From assembly GCF_009862785.1 (NCBI RefSeq), contig NZ_WWHU01000001.1, positions 186,001 to 250,000 of the forward strand: DNA of 64,000 nt, in the 5' to 3' direction. Below are positions 22,512 to 31,570 of this stretch, in pieces. The DNA is from Gordonia sp. SID5947. GTDB lineage: Bacteria; Actinomycetota; Actinomycetes; Mycobacteriales; Mycobacteriaceae. The position numbers were made by a program, and so were the translations under genes. Numbering within the stretch: position 1 is the stretch's first letter; each line of letters opens with the position of its first letter. A model generated the notes under the pieces. The model made no database searches and had not been told where the DNA came from. It was given only the letters and a program-made list of their open reading frames with translations.

Positions 22512-22517
22512 GGTCAG

Positions 22518-23852
22518 TCAGTCGATCTCGGCCTTGCTGTCGAAGAAGTAGACCTTTCCGATGTTCGTCGCGGTGGCGACCTGTCCTCTCGCCGACACGG
22601 CGACACCGGTGGCGAAACCGCCCGACTCCGGAAGCGGCAGTGTGCGTTTCGTCGACCCGTCGGCGGTCGATACCTCGGCCAGGGACAGGGTGCTCTTGCC
22701 CTTGTCACGGATGACGGTCCAGGCGGTGTCCTGATCGGTGAGGGTGGACAGGCTCACCGATGCGAGATCCTTGCGCTGCCATACCTGTTCGGCGTGATCG
22801 CCGCGGTCGCGCAGCAAGGTCAACGGGGCGCCGAGAACTCCGGTCGGGATGATGAGACCATCCGGGGAGACCGACATGGTGCCGAAGCCGTACCCGCCGT
22901 TGTCGTAGGTCCACCGCGTCTTGCCGGTCGCGGCATCGAGCGCCACGAGCTTGCCGAGACGACTGAACGTGTACACGGTCGATCCGTCGGCGGACAGCGT
23001 CGGAGACCCGACGACGCCGCCCGGGACGTCGGCATGCCACGCTTCCCGCATCACGCGTCGGCCATTCTGTTCGGCGTAGGACATCGCGCGGATCTGAGAG
23101 GCGATGGCCCCCTCGGGCCAGAAGTTGAGGAAGAACCTCTCATGCGCCTCGTCGACCGCGGGGGGCGACGGGATGCCGCAGCGCGGTCCGTTGGTGACGC
23201 ATTCGCCGAAGCCGAACGTGGGGTCGTCGGGGTTGGCATCGCTACGCAGCCGAACCTCGGGTGCGACGAGTTCGTTTGTCTGGCTGTCGATGAGCAGCAG
23301 TTGGCCCTGGGTGGTGGCCACGAGCACCTGGCCCGGCGCGGCGAACTTCGCCGAGAGCGGGACGCCGAGCACCGGCATCCGCCAGCGGATCGCGCCGCCT
23401 GCGTTGAACGCCAGGAAGGTCGTCTCCTCCCCGACGTAGGGCTGATCGAACTGGTCCACGAGGAGTGAATTGACCTCGATGCCCGCCCGCATCCGCTTGC
23501 AGAAGTTCTTGCGGCCACTGTGGGGGTCGAGGATCAGCAGATTGCATCCGCTCGCCGTGTTCGACGTCACGCCCACATTGGCCTGGGTGGAAATGGTGAG
23601 CGGTGCGGTCACCGGACCGCCGGTGGGGCGGGTCCAACTGAGCTCGAGGTCGTCGGGTACGGCCGGATAGGCGAAGTTCGAGTTGGCCGCGTTGCCGCCA
23701 TAGCTCGACCACCCGGGGCCCGCGACCGAGTGGACATCGACCTCGCCGTCCGAGCAGGCCGATGCCACGACGGCGATGACGGTCACCAGGAGCGCCACGA
23801 GGGTCGTCGGTGCACGACGGGAAACCTCACGCCTACCGGCCGTTACCGCCAT
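22518..23852 (-). CDS. PQQ-like beta-propeller lipoprotein (Rv3035-type)
   Basis: The product has 444 residues. The N-terminus has a basic stretch and a hydrophobic segment ending in VVASAC, a lipobox, so the protein is an outer-face lipoprotein. The body has PQQ-enzyme-like propeller blades, seen in repeats such as SADGSTVYTFSRLGKLVALDAATGKTRW, FAAPGQVLVATTQGQLLLID and the C-terminal GQVATATNIGKVYFFD. No dehydrogenase active-site residues are obvious, so it is probably a structural or binding propeller. It occupies the place of M. tuberculosis Rv3035. The ATG has AGGAG upstream on the coding strand. It is divergent from the acyltransferase. Confidence 0.85.
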   Translation of the reverse strand: MAVTAGRREVSRRAPTTLVALLVTVIAVVASACSDGEVDVHSVAGPGWSSYGGNAANSNFAYPAVPDDLELSWTRPTGGPVTAPLTISTQANVGVTSNTASGCNLLILDPHSGRKNFCKRMRAGIEVNSLLVDQFDQPYVGEETTFLAFNAGGAIRWRMPVLGVPLSAKFAAPGQVLVATTQGQLLLIDSQTNELVAPEVRLRSDANPDDPTFGFGECVTNGPRCGIPSPPAVDEAHERFFLNFWPEGAIASQIRAMSYAEQNGRRVMREAWHADVPGGVVGSPTLSADGSTVYTFSRLGKLVALDAATGKTRWTYDNGGYGFGTMSVSPDGLIIPTGVLGAPLTLLRDRGDHAEQVWQRKDLASVSLSTLTDQDTAWTVIRDKGKSTLSLAEVSTADGSTKRTLPLPESGGFATGVAVSARGQVATATNIGKVYFFDSKAEID

Positions 23853-23947
23853 CGAAGCTCCTGTCCTGTCGCGATCTGCCCCGTCGGACGACGTGCCAGC
23901 AGAGAGCCTATCGTGCCCGGATTTCGGGTCGATTAGGGTTTGTCGTC

Positions 23948-24696
23948 ATGACCACCATGTGGAATGCCTCCTATCGGTCCCGATGGACGGCGGGCCGCCG
24001 GCGAGACCCAGCGCAGGCACGGTTTCTGACGCGTGATTCGCTGCGATGGGTGGTACGTAACCGGGCGTATTCGCCGTGGTATCTCGTCCGGTATTACCGA
24101 CTGGCGCGTTTCCGCCTCGCCAACCCCCATGTGGTGCTGCGCGGCATGGTCTTCCTGGGACGTGACGTCGAACTCCACGCGACCCCCCAGATGGCGAGGA
24201 TGGAGATCGGCCGCTGGGTGCACATCGGCGACGGCAACTCGATCCGGTGCCACGAGGGCAGCCTGAAGATCGGCGACAAGACCGTCTTCGGGTGCAACAA
24301 CGTGGTCAACTCGTACCTCGATCTCGAGATCGGCGGTTCTACCCTGATCGCGGACTGGTGCTACATCTGCGACTTCGACCACAAGATGGACGACATCACC
24401 CTGCCGATCAAGGATCAGGGCATCGTGAAGGGGCCGGTGCGGATCGGGCCGGACACCTGGGTCGCCGCCAAGGTGTCGGTGCTGCGCAACACGATCGTCG
24501 GCCGGGGCTGTGTGCTCGGTTCGCACGCGGTGGTCCGAGGGTCATCCCGGACTTCTCCATCGCCGTGGGCGCACCTGCCCGAGTCGTGAAGAACCGCAAG
24601 GACGATTGGGCGACCAGCGCCGAAGAACGTGCCGAACTCGAACGTGCCCTCGCCGACATCGAACGGAAGAAGGCAGCGGCCGAGCGCGAGCGGTGA
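23948..24696 (+). CDS. Left-handed beta-helix O-acyltransferase (broken by one-base deletion near 24540)
   Basis: Once repaired the product has about 249 residues. The hexapeptide-repeat fold is visible in MEIGRWVHIGDGNSIRCHEG, LKIGDKTVFGCNNVVNS, STLIADWCYICDFDHKMDD and VRIGPDTWVAAKVSVLRNTIVGRGCVLGSHAVVRG, typical of LbH acetyl/acyltransferases with a His near the active site. The frame then shifts: restoring one G to the GGG at 24539-24541 gives ...VVRGVIPDFSIAVGAPARVVKNRKDD and a charged coiled tail. It sits where M. tuberculosis has Rv3034c, which has been proposed to acylate methylglucose lipopolysaccharide. TAGGGT (23934-23939) lies eight bases before the ATG and no ribosome-binding site is seen. 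Confidence 0.85.
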
Positions 24697-24750
24697 CGGT
24701 CGCCGACTATCTGCCGGGATGGCCACACTCAACCGGAAAGTGCCCCTCGG

Positions 24751-26025
24751 TCAGTCCGTTTGTCCCGGATCACGTTCCGGGAGTGGGCGTTCGGGGATGC
24801 TCGGGCGACCGACCGGATGACGGACCCGGCGCTTGGCGGCCAGATAGACACCGGCGGTCCGCTCGGCGACCTCGCTCCAGGAGAACTCCTCGGTGAGCCG
24901 GTCGCGTGCCCGGACCGCACGGGTGGCCGCGGCCGCCGGGTCGCTCAGCGCAGCGCGGACCGCGGTCGCGATGCCGGCCACGTCGCCCGGCGCGAAGGTG
25001 AGGCCGGTCGTCGTGTCGGTCACCGCTTCACCGAGACCGCCCGCCGTCGACACCACGAGCGGCGCGCCGGTGGCCGCCGCCTCGAGCGCCACGATCCCGA
25101 ACGGCTCGTAGCGGCTGGGCAGCACGATGGCTGCACAACGATGCATGAGATCGACGAGACCCTGGTGGTCGACGGCCCCGAGGAACCTGACGGACTTGGT
25201 CACGCGGTGCCGCCGCGTCTGTTCGATCAGCCACTCTTCCTGTGTGCCGGTCCCGGCGATGGTCAGGGTCGTCCCGGGCTGCGTCCGACGGATGCGGGGG
25301 AGCGCGGCCAGCAGGTCCTGGACGCCTTTCTCGTATTCCAGGCGTCCGGCGAACAACAGCTCTGGCGGGCCGGAGCGCATCGGTCGCGGCGCGAACGGCC
25401 AGGTCCTGATGTCGATGCCGTTGTGTATCACCGAGATGTCGGGCAGGTCGGGCCCGAAGAGGCGCGTGACCTCGTCGCGCATCGACGTCGAACACGTGAT
25501 CAGCGAATCCGACTCGCTCGCCAGCCACCATTCCACGGAGTGCACCTGCCGGTTGGTCGGTCCGCTGACCCAACCACTGTGCCTACCGGCCTCGGTGGCG
25601 TGGATGGTCGAGACCAGCGGAACGTCGAAGAACTCGGCGAGTGCGATGGCCGGGTGCGCCACCAGCCAGTCGTGGGCATGCACGACGTCGGGCTGCCAGC
25701 TTTGTACACCGGGTGAGTTGCCTTCGCCGGCAAGCATTCTCAGTCCGGTGCGTACAAAAGCGTGGCCCATCGCCAGTGTCCAGGCCATCATGTCGCGGCC
25801 GAACTCGAACTCCGGGGGATCTTCGGCTGCGGCGATGACGCGGACGCCGTCGACTCGGGAGTCGGTGGTCGGGTGACTCACCGCGTCCGTGCCGGTCGGA
25901 CGCCGAGTGAGCACCACGATGTCATGTCCCTGAGCGGCGAGTTCGGTCGTCAGATGGTGAACGTGACGGCCCAGACCGCCGACCACCACAGGTGGGTACT
26001 CCCACGAGACGATCAAGATCCTCAT
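24751..26025 (-). CDS. GT4/GT5-type alpha-glucan glycosyltransferase (Rv3032-type)
   Basis: The product has 424 residues. It begins MRILIVSWEYPPVVVGGLGRHVHHL, the nucleotide-sugar glycosyltransferase opening with the GGLG loop. Further features are the donor-binding segment LLFAGRLEYEKGVQDLLAALPRI and the catalytic E-x7-E in RYEPFGIVALEAAATGAP. The family adds alpha-1,4 glucose units. In M. tuberculosis the equivalent gene Rv3032 is associated with elongation of methylglucose lipopolysaccharide and glycogen. It is followed upstream on the same strand by a GH57 gene (19-base gap) and a methyltransferase, forming one probable operon. The GGGGGA before the ATG serves as ribosome-binding site. 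Confidence 0.92.
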   Translation of the reverse strand: MRILIVSWEYPPVVVGGLGRHVHHLTTELAAQGHDIVVLTRRPTGTDAVSHPTTDSRVDGVRVIAAAEDPPEFEFGRDMMAWTLAMGHAFVRTGLRMLAGEGNSPGVQSWQPDVVHAHDWLVAHPAIALAEFFDVPLVSTIHATEAGRHSGWVSGPTNRQVHSVEWWLASESDSLITCSTSMRDEVTRLFGPDLPDISVIHNGIDIRTWPFAPRPMRSGPPELLFAGRLEYEKGVQDLLAALPRIRRTQPGTTLTIAGTGTQEEWLIEQTRRHRVTKSVRFLGAVDHQGLVDLMHRCAAIVLPSRYEPFGIVALEAAATGAPLVVSTAGGLGEAVTDTTTGLTFAPGDVAGIATAVRAALSDPAAAATRAVRARDRLTEEFSWSEVAERTAGVYLAAKRRVRHPVGRPSIPERPLPERDPGQTD

Positions 26026-26044
26026 CTGCCATCCCCCGTCGCGG

Positions 26045-27616
26045 TCATCCCCCGGCCCCGTGGACCGCGTCCCTCGTGTGTGATCGTCGTGCATCGAGCC
26101 CGGCGAACAGATTGTCGGCGCGCGCCCAGGCGTCGGCGAGGCGGCCGGCCAGGTCGTGACGGCCCCGGAGGGCGGCGTCGCAGATCTCCCGGGTCGCGTG
26201 CGCATGCTTGTGTGCCCGTTCGACAGCGTAGTTGGCCGCGGTGTTCTTGGAGACCATGAACGGCCAGTCGGAGGCCACCGTCAGCAGGGTCTCCCGGAGG
26301 ATCTGATCGGCCACCCGGTTGCGCCCGGCCGGGCGACCGGCGGCCGCGACCCCGGGGGCGAGGATCTTGTCGACCGTCGCCAGTGCGGTCTCGGTGACCT
26401 CCGCGTTCAGGGTGACGAGATGCTCGACCTGCGGCCCGTTCCACACCCGCCAGTCCTTGCCGGATCCCCACGACGACGCCGGCAGGTGCGCCGGTGTGCC
26501 CACGAAGCCGTCGCGCCGTGCCGACGCGAGGGTGCCGACCTCGACGCCTGCTTCGGGCAGTCGCCGTAGGACGCGCTCGAGCCAAACCGGGCCCTCGTGC
26601 CACCAGTGGCCGAACAACTCGGTGTCGAAGGCGGCCACCACCAGCGCCGGACGCCCCTGCCGCGCCGACTCGTCGACGAGTCGGCGGCGCACGTGATCGA
26701 CGAAATCGTCGACGTGCCGGTCGATCACGGCGTCCACGCGAGCCGGGTCGTACGGCTTCTTGTCGGCCGACTCGACACCTCGACCGGTCACCCGGGCCGG
26801 CTTCAGGCCGGTGGCGTGATCATAGGTGTGGAAGTCCCGGTAGGCGGCGTGGCCCGGGTAACCCGACTTGGGCGACCACACCCGGTAGCTGATGCTCAGA
26901 TCCCGGCCGAACGCGACGACATCGCTGTCACCGACCGGCCTGCCGAGTGCCGTGTCGCCCTTGAGCGTCGGCCCGTCCACCATGAAATGGCCGACGCCCG
27001 CCGCGGAGTACTCGGTCTCCATCCCCGGGGCGAAGGCGCATTCCGGAGCCCAGATGCCTCCGGGACGAGACGCCCACCGCGCTCGTGCGTCCGCCAGACC
27101 TTCGGCCAGCGAGAACTGCCGTAGCCGGCGGTCGAGCAACGGGGCGAACGGATGGGCGAGCGGGCCGCCCAGGATCTCGACCACCCCGGACGAGGCGAGT
27201 GAGCGGATCTGCGGACTCGCGCCGTGGCGCCAGTACGTCTCGAACTCGGTCATCGCCTCCGCTGCGGCGCGATACTCGCGATTGCCGAGGGCGCGTCGCG
27301 CCGGGTCAGGCGCGATCGCCGCCTCGACCGCGCGCAACTGCCAGTCGGCGAGCCACTCGTACATCGATGTGGCGCAATGCGGATCATCGAGTTGCGCGGC
27401 GAGCACCGGCGTGATGCCGAGTGACAACTGGTGGACCGCGCCGTCGTCGGCCAACCGGCGCAGCATCGCGAACAGCGGCAGATAGGAACTCGCCCAGGAC
27501 TGGTAGAGCCATTCCTCGCCGACCGGCCACCGGCCGTGGTTGGCCAGCCACGGCAGATGAGAATGCAGCACAAGCGTGAATCGGCCGGGTACGGCGGCAC
27601 CGGATGCGGGTGTCAT
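26045..27616 (-). CDS. GH57-family 1,4-alpha-glucan branching enzyme-like protein
   Basis: The product has 523 residues. GH57 landmarks are TLVLHSHLPWLANHGRWPVGEEWLY at the N-terminus, GGIWAPECAFAPG (catalytic nucleophile Glu, about residues 188-200), and AFDTELFGHWWHEGP (acid/base Asp, about 338-352), followed by the all-helical C-terminal domain with the ASDWPFM segment. GH57 branching enzymes make alpha-1,6 branches in alpha-glucans. With the adjacent glycosyltransferase and methyltransferase it matches the M. tuberculosis Rv3030-Rv3032 block tied to methylglucose polysaccharides. The start at 27616 has no clear ribosome-binding site but matches the family N-terminus. Confidence 0.92.
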   Translation of the reverse strand: MTPASGAAVPGRFTLVLHSHLPWLANHGRWPVGEEWLYQSWASSYLPLFAMLRRLADDGAVHQLSLGITPVLAAQLDDPHCATSMYEWLADWQLRAVEAAIAPDPARRALGNREYRAAAEAMTEFETYWRHGASPQIRSLASSGVVEILGGPLAHPFAPLLDRRLRQFSLAEGLADARARWASRPGGIWAPECAFAPGMETEYSAAGVGHFMVDGPTLKGDTALGRPVGDSDVVAFGRDLSISYRVWSPKSGYPGHAAYRDFHTYDHATGLKPARVTGRGVESADKKPYDPARVDAVIDRHVDDFVDHVRRRLVDESARQGRPALVVAAFDTELFGHWWHEGPVWLERVLRRLPEAGVEVGTLASARRDGFVGTPAHLPASSWGSGKDWRVWNGPQVEHLVTLNAEVTETALATVDKILAPGVAAAGRPAGRNRVADQILRETLLTVASDWPFMVSKNTAANYAVERAHKHAHATREICDAALRGRHDLAGRLADAWARADNLFAGLDARRSHTRDAVHGAGG

Positions 27617-27631
27617 GAGGCGCTTCGCCGA

Positions 27632-28399
27632 TCAGCGCCGGACGGCGACGGCGAAGAGGTCGAGGCTGGCGTCGATGTCGACACCGTCCCGAGCGCGGTC
27701 GAGGATGGCGAAGTCGTCGGTGGCGACCGCGGCGACGTCGCTCGCGAGGTCATCGGGCCACGATTGGCCGGCCAGCGCACGATCGATCTGCGCGTCGATC
27801 AGCGAACCGCCCCACTTCTCGTCGAGGGTCACCAGTCGCGGTCCGTGATACACGCCGGAGATCGTCGGTACGTCGAACCCGCCGTCGGACAACAGTTGTG
27901 TCATCTCGGCGGCATCGAGTTCGCGGGTGTGGAACGGGTTGAGCGGGGTGTCGCGGCCAGGGGAGAAGGTGATGCGGTTCGGGGTGGAGATGAACAACCG
28001 ACCCCCGGGTCGAAGCACGCGACGACATTCGGCGATGAACGCCGGCTGGTCCCAGAGATGCTCGATGACCTGAAAATTCACCACGACGTCGACGGATTCG
28101 TCGGCGAGTGGCAGATCGATCAGATTGCCCTGGTGCACAATCAGTCCCGGGTACCGGCGGCGGGTGTGCTCGACGGCGCTGGTGTCGTAGTCGACGCAGG
28201 TCACCGACCGCGCGCGGGTGGCGAGCATGGCCGCGCCGTAGCCCTCACCCGAGCCTGCCTCGAGCACGTCCATACCGGCACAGAGACCGAGGACGTGGGC
28301 GTACGCGATCTCGTGCCGCCGGAACCAGTAGTTCTCCTCGGCGATACCGGGGACGGTTCGCTCGCCCGTCAACGCGAGGGTCTCGTGTGACTCGCTCAT
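27632..28399 (-). CDS. SAM-dependent methyltransferase (Rv3030-type)
   Basis: The product has 255 residues. Motif I is DVLEAGSGEGYGAAMLA (about residues 47-62), then VTCVDYDTSAVEHTRRRYP, DLPLADESVDVVVNFQVIEHLWD and ECRRVLRPGGRLFISTPN. The family pattern and the two downstream genes match the polymethylated-glucan block, so a sugar O-methyltransferase is the best guess; the position methylated is unknown. The ATG at 28399 has TAGTCT (coding strand, 28412-28407) seven bases upstream, suggesting a leaderless operon mRNA; GTGGGG immediately before the ATG is too close to be a ribosome-binding site. An upstream in-frame start at 28426 is less likely. Confidence 0.88.
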   Translation of the reverse strand: MSESHETLALTGERTVPGIAEENYWFRRHEIAYAHVLGLCAGMDVLEAGSGEGYGAAMLATRARSVTCVDYDTSAVEHTRRRYPGLIVHQGNLIDLPLADESVDVVVNFQVIEHLWDQPAFIAECRRVLRPGGRLFISTPNRITFSPGRDTPLNPFHTRELDAAEMTQLLSDGGFDVPTISGVYHGPRLVTLDEKWGGSLIDAQIDRALAGQSWPDDLASDVAAVATDDFAILDRARDGVDIDASLDLFAVAVRR

Positions 28400-28697
28400 C
28401 CCCACGAGACTAGTGCCCACCATCACGGCGATCGGAGGGTGTGCTCCCCAGATGGGCAGGCCGTCGCCGTCGCGCGGCGAGCGGCGGACTCGTCGGGGCG
28501 ACCCAACGCCAAGGGCTTCGACGGCATCTCAGCGCGTCCGCCGCTCGCTCCGGGTTGCCCGGTTGCCCCTGTCGGCACGTTATGTGAGGTAGTCGATGTT
28601 TTGTGCTCACCGAGCTAACGCTAAAGTGGGGGAGACCGAACCCAACTTACTCGGCAGTAAGGTGGGAGAAACCGACGCAGGAGGTCGACGCAGACCC
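28400..28697. promoter_or_regulatory. Divergent region upstream of methyltransferase and etfB with palindromic operator
   Basis: About 300 bases without a gene. At 28646-28661 a palindrome has arms CTTACT and AGTAAG around CGGC, of the size bound by TetR-type regulators. It is flanked by imperfect direct repeats (AAAGTGGGGGAGACCGA at 28623-28639 and AAGGTGGGAGAAACCGA at 28659-28675). AGGAGG at about 28679-28684 is the etfB ribosome-binding site. The minus-strand -10 box TAGTCT lies at 28407-28412. The rest shows nothing convincing. Confidence 0.65.
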
Positions 28698-29483
28698 ATG
28701 ACAAACATTGTCGTTCTGATCAAGCAGGTTCCCGACACATGGTCCGAGCGCAAGCTTACCGACGGTGACTTCACCCTGGACCGCGAAGCCGCTGACGCCG
28801 TTCTCGACGAGATCAACGAGCGCGCGGTCGAGGAGGCCCTGAAGATCAAGGAAGCCGACGGTGGCGAGGTGACCGTGTTGACCGCGGGTCCCGAGCGTGC
28901 GACCGAGGCGATCCGCAAGGCGCTGTCGATGGGCGCCGACAAGGCCATCCACATCAAGGACGATCAGCTCCACGGCTCGGATGCGGTGCAGACCGCCTAC
29001 GTCCTGGCGCGTGCGCTGGGCACCGTCGAGGGTGTCGAGCTCGTCATCGCGGGCAACGAGGCCACCGACGGACGGGTCGGCGCGATCCCCGCGATGATCG
29101 CCGAGTACCTGGAACTCCCGCACCTCACCCATCTGCGCAAGCTGACCCTGGAGGGCGAGACCCTCACCGGTGAGCGTGAGACTGACGACGGCATCTTCCA
29201 CATCGAGGCGACGCTGCCGGCCATCGTGAGCGTCAACGAGAAGATCAACGAGCCGCGCTTCCCGTCCTTCAAGGGCATCATGGCTGCCAAGAAGAAGGAA
29301 GTTCAGGTCGTCACCCTCGCGGAGATCGACGTGGAGGCCACCGATGTGGGCCTCGAAAACGCCGGCACCGAGGTGACCGCATCGAATCCGAAGCCGCCGA
29401 AGACCGCAGGCGAGCGCGTCACCGACGAAGGTGACGGCGGTACCAAGGTCGCCGAATACCTGGTGTCGCAGAAGATCATCTAG
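28698..29483 (+). CDS. etfB: Electron transfer flavoprotein beta subunit
   Basis: The product has 261 residues. It begins MTNIVVLIKQVPDTWSERKL, the ETF-beta opening, and has the AMP-binding and signature region (VEEALKIKEADGGEVTVLTAGP, RALGTVEGVELVIAGNEATDGRVGAIPAMIAEYL, and the C-terminal FPSFKGIMAAKKKEV motif that contacts dehydrogenases). With EtfA it passes electrons from acyl-CoA dehydrogenases to the membrane quinone pool. The orthologue is M. tuberculosis fixA (Rv3029c). The open frame extends upstream to 28596, but the conserved N-terminus and AGGAGG fix this start. It precedes etfA by 57 bases in one operon. Confidence 0.96.
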   Translation: MTNIVVLIKQVPDTWSERKLTDGDFTLDREAADAVLDEINERAVEEALKIKEADGGEVTVLTAGPERATEAIRKALSMGADKAIHIKDDQLHGSDAVQTAYVLARALGTVEGVELVIAGNEATDGRVGAIPAMIAEYLELPHLTHLRKLTLEGETLTGERETDDGIFHIEATLPAIVSVNEKINEPRFPSFKGIMAAKKKEVQVVTLAEIDVEATDVGLENAGTEVTASNPKPPKTAGERVTDEGDGGTKVAEYLVSQKII

Positions 29484-29540
29484 TCCGCGCGGGCACTCAG
29501 AGCAACTGGCGATAAAAGAGACATTCAGGAGATAAAGAAC

Positions 29541-30497
29541 ATGGCTGAAGTACTTGTGCTCGTGGAGCAGGACGCCGAAGGCGCCCTGAAGAAGGTCACC
29601 AGCGAGCTGATCACGGCCGCGCGTGCCCTCGGCACCCCTGCGGCGGTCGTCGTGGGCAAGCCGGGATCGGCCGACGGCGTCATCGACGGTCTCAAGGAGG
29701 CCGGCGCGGAGAAGGTCTACGTCGCCGAGTCCGACGACGCTGCGGGCTACCTGGTCACCCCGCAGGTCGACGTCCTGGCATCGATCGCCGAGCAGGCGTC
29801 CCCGGCGGGCATCCTCGTCGCGGCGACCGCCGACGGCAAGGAGATCGCAGGCCGGCTGGGCGTGCGCCTGGGCTCGGGTGTGCTCGCCGACGTGGTCGAT
29901 GTGCAAGAGGGCGGAGTGGGCATCCACTCCATCTTCGGTGGCGCATTCACCGTCGATGCCAAGGCCAAGGGCGACACCCCGGTCTTCTCGGTGCGTCCGG
30001 GTGGTGTCGAGGCAGCTCCGCAGGCCGGTGCCGGCGAGCGCGTCGACGTCGAGGTCCCGGCTCAGGCCGACGGCGTCGTCAAGATCACCAAGGTCGAGCC
30101 GAACGTCGGCGGCGATCGTCCGGAGCTGACCGAGGCGTCGATCGTGGTGTCCGGCGGACGTGGCGTCGGCAGCGCGGACAAGTTCTCCGTGGTCGAGGAA
30201 CTCGCCGACTCGCTCGGTGCGGCCGTCGGTGCCTCGCGCGCCGCGGTCGACTCGGGTTACTACCCGGGCCAGTTCCAGGTCGGTCAGACCGGCAAGACCG
30301 TGTCGCCGCAGCTCTACATCGCGCTCGGCATCTCCGGTGCGATCCAGCACCGCGCAGGCATGCAGACCTCGAAGACGATCATCGCCGTCAACAAGGACGA
30401 AGAGGCGCCGATCTTCGAGATCGCCGACTACGGCATCGTGGGCGACCTGTTCAACGTCGCGCCGCAGCTGACCGAAGAGGTCAAGAAGCGCAAGTGA
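29541..30497 (+). CDS. etfA: Electron transfer flavoprotein alpha subunit
   Basis: The product has 318 residues. The C-terminal FAD domain is clear: [15 protein letters not shown] (about 208-222), [41 protein letters not shown] (about 232-272) and the terminal [25 protein letters not shown]. The N-terminal half is the less conserved ETF domain. It pairs with EtfB to shuttle electrons in fatty-acid and amino-acid oxidation. It corresponds to M. tuberculosis fixB (Rv3028c). AGGAG precedes the ATG (about 29527-29531). A perfect 18-bp hairpin ends the operon 10 bases after the stop. Confidence 0.96.
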   Translation: MAEVLVLVEQDAEGALKKVTSELITAARALGTPAAVVVGKPGSADGVIDGLKEAGAEKVYVAESDDAAGYLVTPQVDVLASIAEQASPAGILVAATADGKEIAGRLGVRLGSGVLADVVDVQEGGVGIHSIFGGAFTVDAKAKGDTPVFSVRPGGVEAAPQAGAGERVDVEVPAQADGVVKITKVEPNVGGDRPELTEASIVVSGGRGVGSADKFSVVEELADSLGAAVGASRAAVDSGYYPGQFQVGQTGKTVSPQLYIALGISGAIQHRAGMQTSKTIIAVNKDEEAPIFEIADYGIVGDLFNVAPQLTEEVKKRK

Positions 30498-30507
30498 TCT
30501 GATCAGT

Positions 30508-30546
30508 GGTGGCCCCGGCGTGTCGGTTCGACACGCCGGGGCCACC
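30508..30546 (+). terminator. Strong hairpin terminator after etfBA
   Basis: The arms 30508-30525 and 30529-30546 are a perfect 18-base inverted repeat (GGTGGCCCCGGCGTGTCG and its complement) around a 3-base loop. No T run follows directly (GTCGTTTGG). It lies 10 bases beyond the etfA stop. Confidence 0.9.
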
Positions 30547-30653
30547 GTCGTTTGGGGCCGCGTTCATTCGCGGTCATCGACGTTCACCGGCCCAGAACCG
30601 ACACGACACGTCGTCGTTGGCGCCCCGTCGTCCGTGCTGGATGTCATCGGGAC

Positions 30654-31549
30654 ATGACACTCGCGACCAGTCCGACCGCCGCGTTGACCGCATCCGGTCT
30701 CCCGACGAGACGGTCGGCCTCGGGAGCGATCGAAGCGCAGTGGGTCGCACCGGTCCAGCCGCCGGCGCGCCACGCCTGGTACCCCGCCAGCGGGTGCGGC
30801 GAGCACTGTCGGGAGCAGCCGTCGGTGGTGAACCTTGCGGTGGCGGTGACACGGATGGTCCGATTGATCGTCGTCGTGTGCTTCCTCGTCACATGCGGGC
30901 CACTGGTCGTCTTCGCCCCACGGCTACTGCGCAGGCGGCTCCTGAGCCGGGCGGCGCTGCACCTGCTGGCGGCCCTCGGTATCCGCGTTCGCGTCGACGA
31001 CCGGCGCCCCTTCGCCGGATCGCTGCGGGGGCTGGTCGTCGCCAACCACATCTCGTATCTGGATCTTCTGGCGATCGCCGTGGTCAGCCCATCGCATTTC
31101 GTCGCCAAATCCGACGTGACAAAGATGCCGGTGATATCGGCACTGTCTCGGCGTCTCGGCGTCATCCCGGTGAATCGGGCGTCGCTCCGGGAGCTTCCGG
31201 CGACGGTGCGTAGTGCTGTCGACGAACTACATCGGGATCGATCGGTCGCCGTGTTCCCGGAGGGCACGACCTGGTGTGGCCGGGAGGCCGGCCGATTTCG
31301 TCCGGCGTTCTTCCAGGCCGCGATCGACGCCGGGGTGCCGGTGATCCCGATCCGACTCCGGTTCACCGGGTTGGACGGCTCGCCCAGCTCGGCCCGAGTT
31401 TCATCGGGAACGACACCCCGCTGGACACCTTGCGTCGCGTCGTGCGTGCGCGGGGACTGACGGTCCACGTCCGCGTGCACGAGTTGCAACTGCCCGACGC
31501 GGATCGCCGGACGCTGGCCATTCGGTGTGAGCGTCTGCTCTCGGCCTGA
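30654..31549 (+). CDS. PlsC-like 1-acyl-glycerol-3-phosphate acyltransferase (broken by one-base deletion near 31377)
   Basis: Repaired length is about 298 residues. A hydrophobic segment near residues 70-90 (MVRLIVVVCFLVTCGPLVVF) anchors it in the membrane. Acyltransferase motif I is NHISYLDL (catalytic NHx4D), and motif III is VAVFPEGTTWCG; then PVIPIRLRF. Just after FTGLDG the frame shifts; adding one G at the GG of 31377-31378 restores LAQLGPSFIGNDTPLDTLRRVV and a normal C-terminus ending ERLLSA. It acylates lysophospholipid or a related acceptor. The position matches the M. tuberculosis Rv3026c/Rv3027c segment between fixB and iscS. The start is weakly marked. Confidence 0.84.
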
Positions 31550-31570
31550 CCGGCTCCCGCCCGCAAATGA

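Noticed and set aside
28596..28697. An N-terminal extension of etfB with repeated KVGET residues
   Set aside because: The conserved ETF-beta start MTNIVVLIKQVPD and its ribosome-binding site lie at 28698; the upstream repeat is better explained as a regulatory DNA repeat.
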